A stretch of DNA of 64,000 nt from an uncultured Bacteroidota bacterium (GTDB lineage: Bacteria; Bacteroidota; Bacteroidia; Flavobacteriales; Flavobacteriaceae), in NCBI GenBank assembly GCA_902605445.1, contig CACLCL010000001.1, positions 1 to 64,000 on the forward strand. The letters are read 5' to 3'. Under the pieces are notes generated by a model. It worked only from the letters and a program-made list of their open reading frames with translations, ran no database searches and was not told the DNA's origin. Shown in pieces: positions 1 through 9,469 of this stretch (positions are counted from its first letter, which is position 1; each line of letters starts with the position of its first letter). The translations under genes and the position numbers were made by a program.

Positions 1-2
1 CT

Positions 3-287
3 ACTTTTTTAAATACGACATCTGCAACAGGTTCTTCAATAGTATTAAATGGAAGCTCAAAATACCATGATGTAACTGCAATGTCAGGATCAAAAGTGTT
101 TGCTGTTTCACTTTTAAATGAAGAAACAACAGCAACATCATCCACTGGTGCAGTTATTGATTTATCAGCTGTCAAAGAAATTGAAGCTACCGTAAAGGCA
201 GGTGGTATTATAAACATACATACGAAAACCGAAAAGATAATAAAGAAAGTTATTTTTGGTGGCTCAGTAAATTTACTTTACGAATAG
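3..287 (+). CDS. GIN-domain (DUF2807-like) putative adhesin, C-terminal fragment truncated by the window edge
   Basis: Frame is open from the window start (TFLNTTSATGSSIVLNGSSKYHDVTAMSGSKVFA...), with the repetitive beta-helix pattern and terminal GGSVNLLYE typical of GIN domains. Confidence 0.55.
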   Translation, partial: TFLNTTSATGSSIVLNGSSKYHDVTAMSGSKVFAVSLLNEETTATSSTGAVIDLSAVKEIEATVKAGGIINIHTKTEKIIKKVIFGGSVNLLYE

Positions 288-290
288 GTT

Positions 291-908
291 TTGGACTTTA
301 ATATATTAACACCTATAACTATTGGCTTTTTTACTTCTTTCATAATGGGACCTGTTTTTTGGGTATTATTGGAGACCAGCATAACTAAAGGCTTTAAGGC
401 AGCGGTTGTATTTGATTTAGGAGTAATGTTAGCAGACGTCTGTTTCATTATGATATGTTATTTGGGAAGTTTTCAACTTCTTGGTGACCCATCAAACCAA
501 CAAGGTTTATTTGTTTTGGGGGGTACCATCTTACTTCTTTATGGCTTTTTCTCTTGGACAAATAGAACAAAGAAAAATAAAAAAGGTCCAAAAATTAAAA
601 AATTTAATGAAAACTATTTAGGCCTAGCAGCTAAAGGATTTGCTTTAAACATACTTAATGTTGGTGTTTTTATATTTTGGGGAGCTGTAATGATTGGTTC
701 ATCTTCAGCAACTGGAAAATCTTTCACCAGTTTTATTATATATTTTTCCATAGTGATCATCTCATATTTTTGCACAGATCTAATAAAAATATCCATTGCA
801 CAAACTTTTAAAAATCTTTTGTCTGAAAAAGGAATTAAATTTATTAATTCTATAATTTCAATTATATTGATTGTGTCAGGTGTTGTTTTAATTATTAAAG
901 GAGTTTAA
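291..908 (+). CDS. LysE/RhtB-family amino-acid exporter-like membrane protein
   Basis: Hydrophobic ORF with LysE-like N-terminus (GFFTSFIMGPVFWVLLETSITKGFKAA); TTG start. Confidence 0.7.
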   Translation: MDFNILTPITIGFFTSFIMGPVFWVLLETSITKGFKAAVVFDLGVMLADVCFIMICYLGSFQLLGDPSNQQGLFVLGGTILLLYGFFSWTNRTKKNKKGPKIKKFNENYLGLAAKGFALNILNVGVFIFWGAVMIGSSSATGKSFTSFIIYFSIVIISYFCTDLIKISIAQTFKNLLSEKGIKFINSIISIILIVSGVVLIIKGV

Positions 909-944
909 CTATATTAGGGAATTAACACAAATAAACAATTAATT

Positions 945-1454
945 ATGAATAAATATATTTTAACCCTTTTAACAGTTTCACTATTTTTTAATTGCGAAGA
1001 AAAGATGACAGTCAGCTTTGATGACACAAAATCTATGACAATTTTAGCTGCATACGATTCATATATGTCAAACGACACTGAATCAATTGAAAAATTATAT
1101 TCCGAAGATGCACATGTTTTTGTAAACAGTGTAGACTCAATTACAATCAAAGAAAACATGAAAAATTTAGCAATGCATCACGAACTATTTGACGACATTA
1201 AGCTAACCTGGGGAGATGGGGAAAACACAAGAACAGCTTTTGTTCAAACATCAACTTACCCTGAAAATGATGTCACGCTAGCATGGTTTACTTGGAATGG
1301 AACTGGAAAGGCAAGCGGAGAAGCTTATAAGGTTCCAACACATGTGGTATATGTTTGGGGTGATGACGGAAAAATAGACAGAGCATATTTAATGAATGAC
1401 TCCGCATCTTTTAACAAAGAGATGGGCGTTGTTTCACAAACGAGTCAGGAATAA
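945..1454 (+). CDS. NTF2/SnoaL-like lipoprotein
   Basis: Signal/lipobox-like N-terminus (LLTVSLFFNCEE) followed by an NTF2-like fold pattern. Confidence 0.5.
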   Translation: MNKYILTLLTVSLFFNCEEKMTVSFDDTKSMTILAAYDSYMSNDTESIEKLYSEDAHVFVNSVDSITIKENMKNLAMHHELFDDIKLTWGDGENTRTAFVQTSTYPENDVTLAWFTWNGTGKASGEAYKVPTHVVYVWGDDGKIDRAYLMNDSASFNKEMGVVSQTSQE

Positions 1455-1478
1455 AAAAAAGCAAGCCTTGGCACAACT

Positions 1479-1512
1479 AAAAAACCCCCGATTATACGTT
1501 GGGGGTTTTTTT
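1479..1512. terminator. Bidirectional intrinsic terminator between the NTF2-like gene and tRNA-Cys
   Basis: AAAAAACCCCC-loop-GGGGGTTTTTTT hairpin between convergent units. Confidence 0.85.
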
Positions 1513-1513
1513 G

Positions 1514-1584
1514 AGGCGCCTGGCGGATTCGAACCGCCGTACAAGGTTTTGCAGACCTCTGCCTAGCCACTCGGCCAAGGCGCC
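1514..1584 (-). tRNA. tRNA-Cys (anticodon GCA)
   Basis: Reverse complement GGCGCCUUGGCCGAGUGGCUAGGCAGAGGUCUGCAAAACCUUGUACGGCGGUUCGAAUCCGCCAGGCGCCU folds as a cloverleaf; GCA anticodon; CCA not encoded. Confidence 0.95.
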
Positions 1585-1623
1585 ATTTATATAGTGCTGT
1601 CAAATTTAGAACAAATTTTTAAT

Positions 1624-1992
1624 TTATTGCTTGTTTCTCTTTTCAGAAATAAAAACGGACACTGACTCGACATCAGCATTAATTGGAGGGTTAAGTTTTG
1701 AGACACAAACACTAATTTCCTCTAGTAGCGGAATTTCTTTAAAACAAGAGGTAATTATGCGCTTAACTACAATCTCTAAAAGTTTAGACCTAACACTCAT
1801 TTCTCGTTTAGCTATAGAAGCCAAATCCACATAATTTACTGTCGCACTTATTTCATCATCAAAAACTGTCTTTGACAAAGTACAAACAGCACTAATATTT
1901 ACAACGTAATCACTCCCAATAATGCTTTCTTCAGCCATACAGCCGTGATTAGCAAATATTTTTAGATTTTCGACTTTAACAGTTGCTTTCAT
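1624..1992 (-). CDS. folB: Dihydroneopterin aldolase
   Basis: MKATVKVENLKIFANHGCMAEE...VNYVDLASIAKRE matches FolB signatures. Confidence 0.85.
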   Translation of the reverse strand: MKATVKVENLKIFANHGCMAEESIIGSDYVVNISAVCTLSKTVFDDEISATVNYVDLASIAKREMSVRSKLLEIVVKRIITSCFKEIPLLEEISVCVSKLNPPINADVESVSVFISEKRNKQ

Positions 1993-2039
1993 TTATTAAT
2001 CTTTTGATAACTTTGTAAACTTATTAAAAACAAACAATT

Positions 2040-3713
2040 GTGGAAAGTAATCCAGAAAATTTTATAGAACAAATTATTAAGGAAGACATTTCAAATGGTT
2101 TTAACACAAAAAACCTTAAGTTTAGGTTCCCTCCTGAGCCTAATGGATATTTACATATAGGGCACGCTAAAGCAATTGGATTAAATTTTGGTTTAGGTGT
2201 AAAGTATAAAGCTCCTGTAAACCTGAGGTTTGACGATACAAATCCAGAAAACGAAGATGTTGAATATGTAAAAGCTATTAAAGAGGATGTTTTGTGGCTT
2301 GGTTACAATTGGGCAAAAGAAACATATTCTTCTGACAACTTTGCGCAGCTTTATGAATGGGCCATAGAGCTTATAAACAAAAATAAAGCATATATAGACT
2401 CACAAACCTCAGAGGAAATTGCTCTGCAAAAAGGCACACCAACTAAATCAGGAACAAACAGCCCATTTAGAAACAGATCAATAGAGTTGAACCTAAAACT
2501 ATTTGAGCAGATGAAAAATGGAGAGTTTAAGGAAGGGCTTCACGTTTTGAGAGCTAAAATTGATATGTCTCATCCAAACATGTTAATGCGCGACCCCGTA
2601 ATATACAGGGTCATTAACAAACAACACCATAGAACATCTGGAAAGTGGAAAATATATCCCATGTATGATTGGGCTCATGGCCAATGCGATTACATCGAAC
2701 AAATTTCACACTCTTTGTGTTCTTTAGAGTTTAAGCCGCACCGAGAATTATACGAATGGTTTATTAAGTCTATTGAAGGCTTAGATACAACATTAAACAT
2801 ATTGCCAAAACAAAGAGAGTTTGCAAGACTTAATCTAAGCTATACAATCATGAGCAAACGAAAATTATCAGTATTGGTTGAAAAAGGACTTGTTGATGGC
2901 TGGGATGATCCAAGAATGCCAACGTTGTCAGGCCTAAGAAGAAGAGGCTTTACTCCAAAATCCATTAGGGCGTTTGTATCAAAGGTAGGTATTGCTAAAA
3001 GAGAAAATATTATAGATGTGTCTTTGTTAGAGTTTTGCGTAAGAGAAGATTTAAACAAAGAAGCCAATCGAAAAATGGTCGTTCTTGACCCATTAAAATT
3101 AACTATTAGGAATTACCCTAATGATAAAGTTGAAAAACTTTTTTCTGAGGATAACCCAGAGAAAGAAAACACTCCCACTAGAGAGATACCTTTTGCTAAA
3201 AATTTGTATATAGAGAGAGAAGATTTTAAAGAAGAAGCTGGTCGAAAGTTTTTTCGACTGACCATAGGAAAAGAAGTTCGGTTAAAGAGTGCTTATATAA
3301 TCAAGGCCGTTGATATTGTCAAAGATGACAAAGGGCTTGTACAAGAAGTTATATGTGAATATGACCCTAAAAGTAAAAGCGGTTCAAACACCGAAGAAAG
3401 CTTAAGAAAAGTAAAAGGAACCCTTCATTGGGTAACCCAATCCCATAGTATTGATGTAATAATAAACAATTACGATAGGCTTTTTAAAACCGAAGCCCCA
3501 GGTGAAAATGAATCCGGAGATTTCCTTAAAGATTTGAACCCAAACTCATTAACTATTGTAAAGGCAAAAGCAGAACCATCATTAGCAAAAGCTAAGCCAG
3601 GACAAAGCTTTCAATTTCAAAGAAAAGGTTATTTTATTGCTGACAAAAGCAGCGCACAAAACAAACTTATATTTAACAAAACTGTGGGCCTAAGAGATTC
3701 TTGGAAAAAGTAA
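2040..3713 (+). CDS. glnS: Glutaminyl-tRNA synthetase
   Basis: RFPPEPNGYLHIGHAKAIGLNFG (HIGH) and TIMSKRKL (KMSKS-like); GTG start. Confidence 0.95.
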   Translation: MESNPENFIEQIIKEDISNGFNTKNLKFRFPPEPNGYLHIGHAKAIGLNFGLGVKYKAPVNLRFDDTNPENEDVEYVKAIKEDVLWLGYNWAKETYSSDNFAQLYEWAIELINKNKAYIDSQTSEEIALQKGTPTKSGTNSPFRNRSIELNLKLFEQMKNGEFKEGLHVLRAKIDMSHPNMLMRDPVIYRVINKQHHRTSGKWKIYPMYDWAHGQCDYIEQISHSLCSLEFKPHRELYEWFIKSIEGLDTTLNILPKQREFARLNLSYTIMSKRKLSVLVEKGLVDGWDDPRMPTLSGLRRRGFTPKSIRAFVSKVGIAKRENIIDVSLLEFCVREDLNKEANRKMVVLDPLKLTIRNYPNDKVEKLFSEDNPEKENTPTREIPFAKNLYIEREDFKEEAGRKFFRLTIGKEVRLKSAYIIKAVDIVKDDKGLVQEVICEYDPKSKSGSNTEESLRKVKGTLHWVTQSHSIDVIINNYDRLFKTEAPGENESGDFLKDLNPNSLTIVKAKAEPSLAKAKPGQSFQFQRKGYFIADKSSAQNKLIFNKTVGLRDSWKK

Positions 3714-3717
3714 AATG

Positions 3718-4659
3718 CTACTGATCTTTCGAAGTTTTATTACCTTTTTCTTTTTCCCTCGCTTTTTTCATCTCTTCACCAATTTGATTGCTGGCTGTAA
3801 AAGAAGCAACCATGTTGTTAAGCATCTCTGAACCGGCCTGAGGTGAGTTAGGCATTAATATCAAATTACTATTAGATTCAGAACCTACAGACTGAAGGGT
3901 GTCGTAGTGCTGTGTAACAACAATTAAAGCAGAAGCCTCTTGTGAGTTAATATTGACACCATTTAACACTTTTACAGAGTCTTCAAGCCCTCTTGCAATT
4001 TCTCTTCTTTGATCAGCTATTCCCTGTCCCTGAAGCCTTTTGCTTTCAGCCTCAGCCTTCGCTTTTTCAACAATTAGAATTTTTTGGGCCTCTCCCTCAA
4101 ACTGAGCCGCTACCTTTTCTCTTTCTGATGCGTTAATTCTGTTCATCGCCTCCTTAACCTGGGTATCAGGATCTATGTCTGTTACCAGTGTTTTTATAAT
4201 GTTATAACCGTATTCAGTCATCGATTCTTGTAGCTCATTTTTAACAGCAATAGCAATGTCGTCTTTCTTTAAAAACACATCATCAAGAATTAATTTAGGA
4301 ACTTCTGCTCTAACCACGTCAAAAATAAAGCTTGTTATTTGGTCATTAGGATTATCTAACTTATAAAAAGCGTCGTATACTTTGTCTTTTATAACTTTGA
4401 ATTGGACTGACACTTTAAGTCTTACAAAAACATCATCCTTTGTTTTTGTTTCAATCACTACATCTAGCTGTTGTATCCTAAGGCTTAGCCTGCCCGCAAC
4501 ATTGTCTATAATTGGAATTTTAAGCTGTAAACCAGACTGTCTCACGCTTACAAACTTTCCAAACCGCTCAATTACAGCTGCAGACTGCTGCTTAACGATA
4601 AAGAAAGTAAAAAATAAAAGCAGAACTATTAGAGGAAGGATTATTGAGTAAAAAAACAT
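3718..4659 (-). CDS. SPFH/Band 7 domain membrane protein (QmcA/stomatin-like)
   Basis: N-terminal TM followed by VKQQSAAVIERFGKFVSVRQSGLQLKIPIIDNVAGRLSLRIQQLDV; ATG at 4659 preferred to the longer ORF start at 4689. Confidence 0.85.
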   Translation of the reverse strand: MFFYSIILPLIVLLLFFTFFIVKQQSAAVIERFGKFVSVRQSGLQLKIPIIDNVAGRLSLRIQQLDVVIETKTKDDVFVRLKVSVQFKVIKDKVYDAFYKLDNPNDQITSFIFDVVRAEVPKLILDDVFLKKDDIAIAVKNELQESMTEYGYNIIKTLVTDIDPDTQVKEAMNRINASEREKVAAQFEGEAQKILIVEKAKAEAESKRLQGQGIADQRREIARGLEDSVKVLNGVNINSQEASALIVVTQHYDTLQSVGSESNSNLILMPNSPQAGSEMLNNMVASFTASNQIGEEMKKAREKEKGNKTSKDQ

Positions 4660-4737
4660 AGTAATTAAATTTAGATTTATATTATACAATATAAAAAAAA
4701 GAGAACATCAAAAGAAACAAATATTTTTAAAATAATG

Positions 4738-6228
4738 TTAAAAAGCGCTGTTTACAAAGCTGTTTAATCTCAACACAAACTCATCAAAACCTATAAAGGA
4801 AAGTATTTTGTCTAGGTCTATGCCTGATGGCTCTCCAACAACAATAATTCTAATAGAGATTAACACCCTTCCTAAAGGAATGTTGTTTTCATTAGACCAG
4901 TTTTTTATTAAACCAAGCAAGTTTGTTTTGTTTTCATTTCTACTTTCAAGTTCTTCACACAGTACAATTAACTTTTTTACCACCTCCAAAGATACTTTTT
5001 TACGCGCCTTCTCGTTGTACTGTTTTGGAGAAAAAAACAGGTATTCAGCTAGAGCCCAAAGATCTACCAACGTTGTAGCTCTTTCCTTTACAAGGCCTAT
5101 CGCTTTTATTAACTTCAATTGATCAAGGTCTTTTAGGCTTGGCATCAGCTCTAAAATATCGTTTAGAAGTTTTTCAGAGTTCTTCTCTTGAATATGTTTG
5201 TGGTTATACCACTTAAGCTTTTCAAAATCAAAATTTGCAGCAGCAGATACAACGCTGTTAAGCTCAAATGCTTTAACCAACTGTTTCAAAGACATTGTTT
5301 TCCCGGTGTTTCCACTAGAAGACCCAAGAGTTGCAAGGTAATTGAAAAGAGCTTCCGGCAAAATCCCTGTCTCTCTTAGCCCATCATTTTCCCACTTTAA
5401 TGGAAAAACAGAGAAGCCGGCATTTTCTCCGGTTCGCTTGCTAAGTTTTCCTTTGCCATTTGGATTAAGAATCAGGGGAAGATGTGCAAAAAAGGGCTTA
5501 CCCCAATTAAACGCATCATATATTAAGTAGTGAAGTGCCAACGAAGGAAGCCATTCTTCACCCCTGATAACATGAGTAATCCCCATTTCATAATCGTCAA
5601 CGACGTTTGCAAAGTGATATGTTGGAGTACCGTCAGCTTTAACCAATACCTTATCCTCTAACAACTTACAGTCAATCTCTGAATTGCCTCTTATTATATC
5701 AGAGGTTTTTACAAAACCTTTGCTCGGAGCCTTAAACCTTACTACAAACTTACCTTTACTATTTATTAGGCTCTCAACTTCAGCGCTGCTCATTGACAAA
5801 GAGTTTTTCAGCTTAAGCCTGTTATGCCAATTATATATGAATGTTTTTCCTTTTTTCTTGTGGTCATCCCTGTGCCACTCAAGCTCTTCCGCAGAGTCAA
5901 AAGCATAGTACGCCTTACCTTTTTCTATCAAGCCTAATATATGTTTTTTGTAAATATCATTTCTCTCACTTTGACGGTACGGCCCTCTCTTACCTTCGAC
6001 ACCTGGCATTTCGTTAACTTTAATTCCACACCAGTTTAGCGATTCTATAATGTACTTTTCTGCCCCCAAAACCTCTCTTTTCTTGTCTGTGTCCTCGATT
6101 CTTAAAATAAAATCACCATTATTTTTATGTGCAAACAGGAAATTAAATATTGCAGTTCTTAAACCACCTATGTGTAAGGGGCCAGTTGGACTTGGCGCAA
6201 AACGAACTCTAACCTTATTTAAACTCAA
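4738..6228 (-). CDS. gltX: Glutamyl-tRNA synthetase
   Basis: VRVRFAPSPTGPLHIGGLRTAIFNFLFA and GKLSKRTGENAGFSVFPL. Confidence 0.95.
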   Translation of the reverse strand: MSLNKVRVRFAPSPTGPLHIGGLRTAIFNFLFAHKNNGDFILRIEDTDKKREVLGAEKYIIESLNWCGIKVNEMPGVEGKRGPYRQSERNDIYKKHILGLIEKGKAYYAFDSAEELEWHRDDHKKKGKTFIYNWHNRLKLKNSLSMSSAEVESLINSKGKFVVRFKAPSKGFVKTSDIIRGNSEIDCKLLEDKVLVKADGTPTYHFANVVDDYEMGITHVIRGEEWLPSLALHYLIYDAFNWGKPFFAHLPLILNPNGKGKLSKRTGENAGFSVFPLKWENDGLRETGILPEALFNYLATLGSSSGNTGKTMSLKQLVKAFELNSVVSAAANFDFEKLKWYNHKHIQEKNSEKLLNDILELMPSLKDLDQLKLIKAIGLVKERATTLVDLWALAEYLFFSPKQYNEKARKKVSLEVVKKLIVLCEELESRNENKTNLLGLIKNWSNENNIPLGRVLISIRIIVVGEPSGIDLDKILSFIGFDEFVLRLNSFVNSAF

Positions 6229-6270
6229 AACAAATTTTTCTCAAATATAAAACAATAATTTTTCAATTGA

Positions 6271-6717
6271 TTGTGTAGATTTGCCTATAGTTTTATGATT
6301 AAGTTTAAATACACAACTAAGTTTACTTTGGCTAATGAAACAAAGGTAATAGACTGGTTAAACACCATTGCGAAATCAGAAGGTTATAAAGTCAAAAAGA
6401 TATTTTACAATTACATTTCAGAAACAAAAATCAAGCATTTAAACAAAAGACACCTATCACACAACTACTCAACAGACATCTTGACTTTTGACTATTCGCA
6501 GGGAAATGGTATTGTTTCGGAGATATATATCGCCCCAAAAAAGGTAGAAAAAAACGCTAAAAAATATTCTCAAAGCTTTGAAAATGAGATACTTAGGGTT
6601 ATTTCTCACGGTCTTCTTCATCTTTGCGGATATAATGATACAACAAATGATGAGGCTCAAGAGATGAGGATAAAAGAAGAGCACTATTTAAAGCTGTTTC
6701 ACAGCTACTCTAAATAA
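6271..6717 (+). CDS. ybeY: Endoribonuclease YbeY (rRNA maturation)
   Basis: VISHGLLHLCGYNDTTNDEAQEM (HGxLHLxGYDH metal-binding motif); ATG at about 6295 is a likely alternative start. Confidence 0.9.
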   Translation: MCRFAYSFMIKFKYTTKFTLANETKVIDWLNTIAKSEGYKVKKIFYNYISETKIKHLNKRHLSHNYSTDILTFDYSQGNGIVSEIYIAPKKVEKNAKKYSQSFENEILRVISHGLLHLCGYNDTTNDEAQEMRIKEEHYLKLFHSYSK

Positions 6718-6733
6718 AGTATATTTGCAGAAA

Positions 6734-6749
6734 TGTTCCACGTGAAACA
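6734..6749. promoter_or_regulatory. parS-like ParB-binding site (copy 1)
   Basis: TGTTCCACGTGAAACA, an exact fit to the known consensus TGTTNCACGTGAAACA, in the mnmG leader. Confidence 0.8.
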
Positions 6750-6754
6750 AGCTT

Positions 6755-8626
6755 ATGTTTAGTCAATCTTACGATGTTATTGTTGTAGGCGGTGGTCATG
6801 CCGGAGGAGAGGCTGCAGCCGCAGCTGCTAATATGGGCGCTAAAACACTTTTAGTAACCATGAATCTTCAGACCATAGGCCAAATGTCTTGCAATCCTGC
6901 TATGGGGGGGATAGCTAAGGGGCAAATAGTTAGAGAAATTGATGCCCTAGGCGGCTACAGTGGAATAGTTACAGACAGGTCCTCTATACAGTTCAAGATG
7001 TTAAACCTCTCAAAAGGCCCTGCAATGTGGAGCCCTAGATCTCAAAACGACAGAGCTCTTTTTTCTCAGTTTTGGAGGGAGATGTTAGAGTCAACTGAAA
7101 ACCTTGATTTTTATCAAGAAATGGTCAGTTCTCTTTGGATTGAAAAAAACAAATTACGGGGCGTGAAAACAGGTCTTGGGCAAAAAATTAAAGGTAAAAC
7201 AGTTGTGTTGACAAACGGAACATTTTTAAACGGCTTGATTCATGTTGGGGATAAGAACTTTGGCGGTGGAAGAGCTGGTGAGAAGGCTGCAAAAGGTATA
7301 ACTGAACAACTAGTATCGCTAGGCTTTGAGTCTGGCAGAATGAAAACTGGAACACCTCCAAGAGTTGATGGCCGATCACTTGATTATTCAAAAATGATTA
7401 TACAGCCTGGAGATAAACACCCTCAAAAGTTTTCATACTTAAAATCAACATCAACAATAAACAACCAACTGCCATGTCACATGACCTACACAAGCCCGTT
7501 GGTTCACGACATATTAAGAGAAGGTTTTGATAGGTCTCCCATGTTTAATGGTAGAATTAAAAGTGTCGGCCCAAGGTATTGCCCTTCAATTGAAGACAAG
7601 ATCGACAGGTTTTCAGAACGAGAACGACACCAGCTTTTTGTAGAGCCTGAAGGCTGGAACACAGTTGAAGTTTACGTAAACGGATTCTCCACCTCTCTAC
7701 CGGAAGATGTTCAATTTAAAGCCCTTAGGTCTGTAGAGGGCTTTGAAAAAGTTAAGTTTTTTAGACCTGGCTATGCAATTGAGTATGACTATTTTCACCC
7801 GACTCAATTAAAATATACACTTGAAACGAAGATAGTAGATAATCTTTTCTTTGCGGGTCAAATAAATGGAACAACTGGTTACGAAGAAGCGGGCTCCCAA
7901 GGCTTGATGGCTGGAATAAATGCGGTATTAAAAATTAAAAATAAAGATCCTTTTATTTTAAAAAGAGACGAAGCTTATATTGGTGTTTTAATCGACGACT
8001 TAATAACCAAAGGAACAAAAGAGCCCTACAGGATGTTCACTTCGAGAGCAGAGTACAGAATGTTATTAAGGCAAGATAATGCAGATGAAAGATTAACACA
8101 AAAATCACATCGAATAGGTTTAGCTTCAAAAGAGAGGCTAAGGCTGTGCGAAGAAAAGTATTCAAAATCCAAAGACATTATAAGCGTTTTAAAAACACAA
8201 AGTATAAAACCACAAAATATCAATCCTATTCTGACCTCAAAAGAATCCGCAAATGTTAAACAATCAAATAAGGCCGCCAAGTTTCTTTCAAGACCAAATA
8301 TATACCTTCATGACTTAAAAAAATGCCCAGAGCTAAAAGATGTTTTTAACACAAAGACTTATTCAAAAGAAGTCCTTGATCAGGCTGAGATTCAAATCAA
8401 GTATAGTGGCTATATAGCTAAAGAAAGAGCTAACGCAGACAAATTGCACAGGCTAGAAGGGGTATTAATTCCCCCAAAATTTGATTATAATAAGCTGAAA
8501 TCAATAAGCGCTGAGGCAAAAGAAAAACTCAACAAAATAAAACCCCAAACCATTTCTCAAGCCTCAAGAATTAGTGGTGTTTCTCCAAACGATATATCGG
8601 TTCTATTGGTATACATGGGACGTTAA
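6755..8626 (+). CDS. mnmG: tRNA uridine-5-carboxymethylaminomethyl synthesis enzyme MnmG (GidA)
   Basis: YDVIVVGGGHAGGEAAAAAANMGAKTLLVTMN...CNPAMGGIAKGQIVREIDALGG. Confidence 0.97.
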   Translation: MFSQSYDVIVVGGGHAGGEAAAAAANMGAKTLLVTMNLQTIGQMSCNPAMGGIAKGQIVREIDALGGYSGIVTDRSSIQFKMLNLSKGPAMWSPRSQNDRALFSQFWREMLESTENLDFYQEMVSSLWIEKNKLRGVKTGLGQKIKGKTVVLTNGTFLNGLIHVGDKNFGGGRAGEKAAKGITEQLVSLGFESGRMKTGTPPRVDGRSLDYSKMIIQPGDKHPQKFSYLKSTSTINNQLPCHMTYTSPLVHDILREGFDRSPMFNGRIKSVGPRYCPSIEDKIDRFSERERHQLFVEPEGWNTVEVYVNGFSTSLPEDVQFKALRSVEGFEKVKFFRPGYAIEYDYFHPTQLKYTLETKIVDNLFFAGQINGTTGYEEAGSQGLMAGINAVLKIKNKDPFILKRDEAYIGVLIDDLITKGTKEPYRMFTSRAEYRMLLRQDNADERLTQKSHRIGLASKERLRLCEEKYSKSKDIISVLKTQSIKPQNINPILTSKESANVKQSNKAAKFLSRPNIYLHDLKKCPELKDVFNTKTYSKEVLDQAEIQIKYSGYIAKERANADKLHRLEGVLIPPKFDYNKLKSISAEAKEKLNKIKPQTISQASRISGVSPNDISVLLVYMGR

Positions 8627-9469
8627 ATGTTTCACGTGGAACAAAATAACACACATATTAAAACACGAGATTATTCATTTAGTAATGAAGAGTTTACTAT
8701 AATAAAAACTAACACCCCCGGCTTACTAAAAACACACCCAGCTCCTTCAATGATGTCAATAAAGAAATATTATGATGGCGACAATTACAGCTCTCATAAA
8801 ACAAAAGCTGTTTCAATTTTTGATTGGGTTTATAATCTTTTTAGAATAATTAACACCTTTTTTAAAGTCCGCTGCTTAGGGTCATTAACAACTAAAGACC
8901 GAATACTTGACTATGGTTGTGGAACAGGCTATTTTCTTAAATCAATTACACGCAGAAACTATAGTATTGTTGGTTATGAACCGATAAAGAAAAATGACAA
9001 TCCACTTATATTTAGCAGCCTTATTTCTGACAAAATATTAAATACACGGTTTACCGTTGTCACTGCATGGCACTCCTTGGAACATGTACATAACATTGAC
9101 AAAGAATTAAAAAATATTTTTGATATTACTGATTCGAAATCTAAAGTAGTGGTGGCTGTTCCTAATTATGATTCATTAGATGCAAAATATTATAAATCAT
9201 TTTGGGCAGGCTATGATGTTCCAAGGCATATATGGCACTTTAATAAAAAAGGAATTGTCGAGCTGTTTAAATCTCACGGCTTTAAAAAAATAAGAAGCGC
9301 TCCAATGTTCCTAGACGCATATTATGTTTCATACTTGTCTGAAAGATACAAAGGGAGGCATTTAAAAATCTTTCGTGCGCTGCTAGTAGGAACGGCTTCG
9401 AATATTCATGCTTTATTTACAGGAAATTTTTCCTCGAATGTTTTTACTTTTAAAAAAATCAATAAATAA
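8627..9469 (+). CDS. Class I SAM-dependent methyltransferase
   Basis: RILDYGCGTGYFLKSI motif I; AWHSLEHV; Methyltransf_23-type organisation. Confidence 0.8.
   Translation: MFHVEQNNTHIKTRDYSFSNEEFTIIKTNTPGLLKTHPAPSMMSIKKYYDGDNYSSHKTKAVSIFDWVYNLFRIINTFFKVRCLGSLTTKDRILDYGCGTGYFLKSITRRNYSIVGYEPIKKNDNPLIFSSLISDKILNTRFTVVTAWHSLEHVHNIDKELKNIFDITDSKSKVVVAVPNYDSLDAKYYKSFWAGYDVPRHIWHFNKKGIVELFKSHGFKKIRSAPMFLDAYYVSYLSERYKGRHLKIFRALLVGTASNIHALFTGNFSSNVFTFKKINK
8628..8643. promoter_or_regulatory. parS-like ParB-binding site (copy 2, inverted, intragenic)
   Basis: TGTTTCACGTGGAACA is the exact reverse complement of copy 1; overlaps codons 1-6 of the methyltransferase (MFHVEQ). Confidence 0.8.

Noticed and set aside
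914-1159. 81-aa minus-strand ORF
   Set aside because: Antisense to the signal-peptide-bearing NTF2-like gene; composition-driven.
4808-6250. Several plus-strand ORFs (60-104 aa) across gltX
   Set aside because: All are antisense to the gltX coding sequence, which has clear synthetase motifs.
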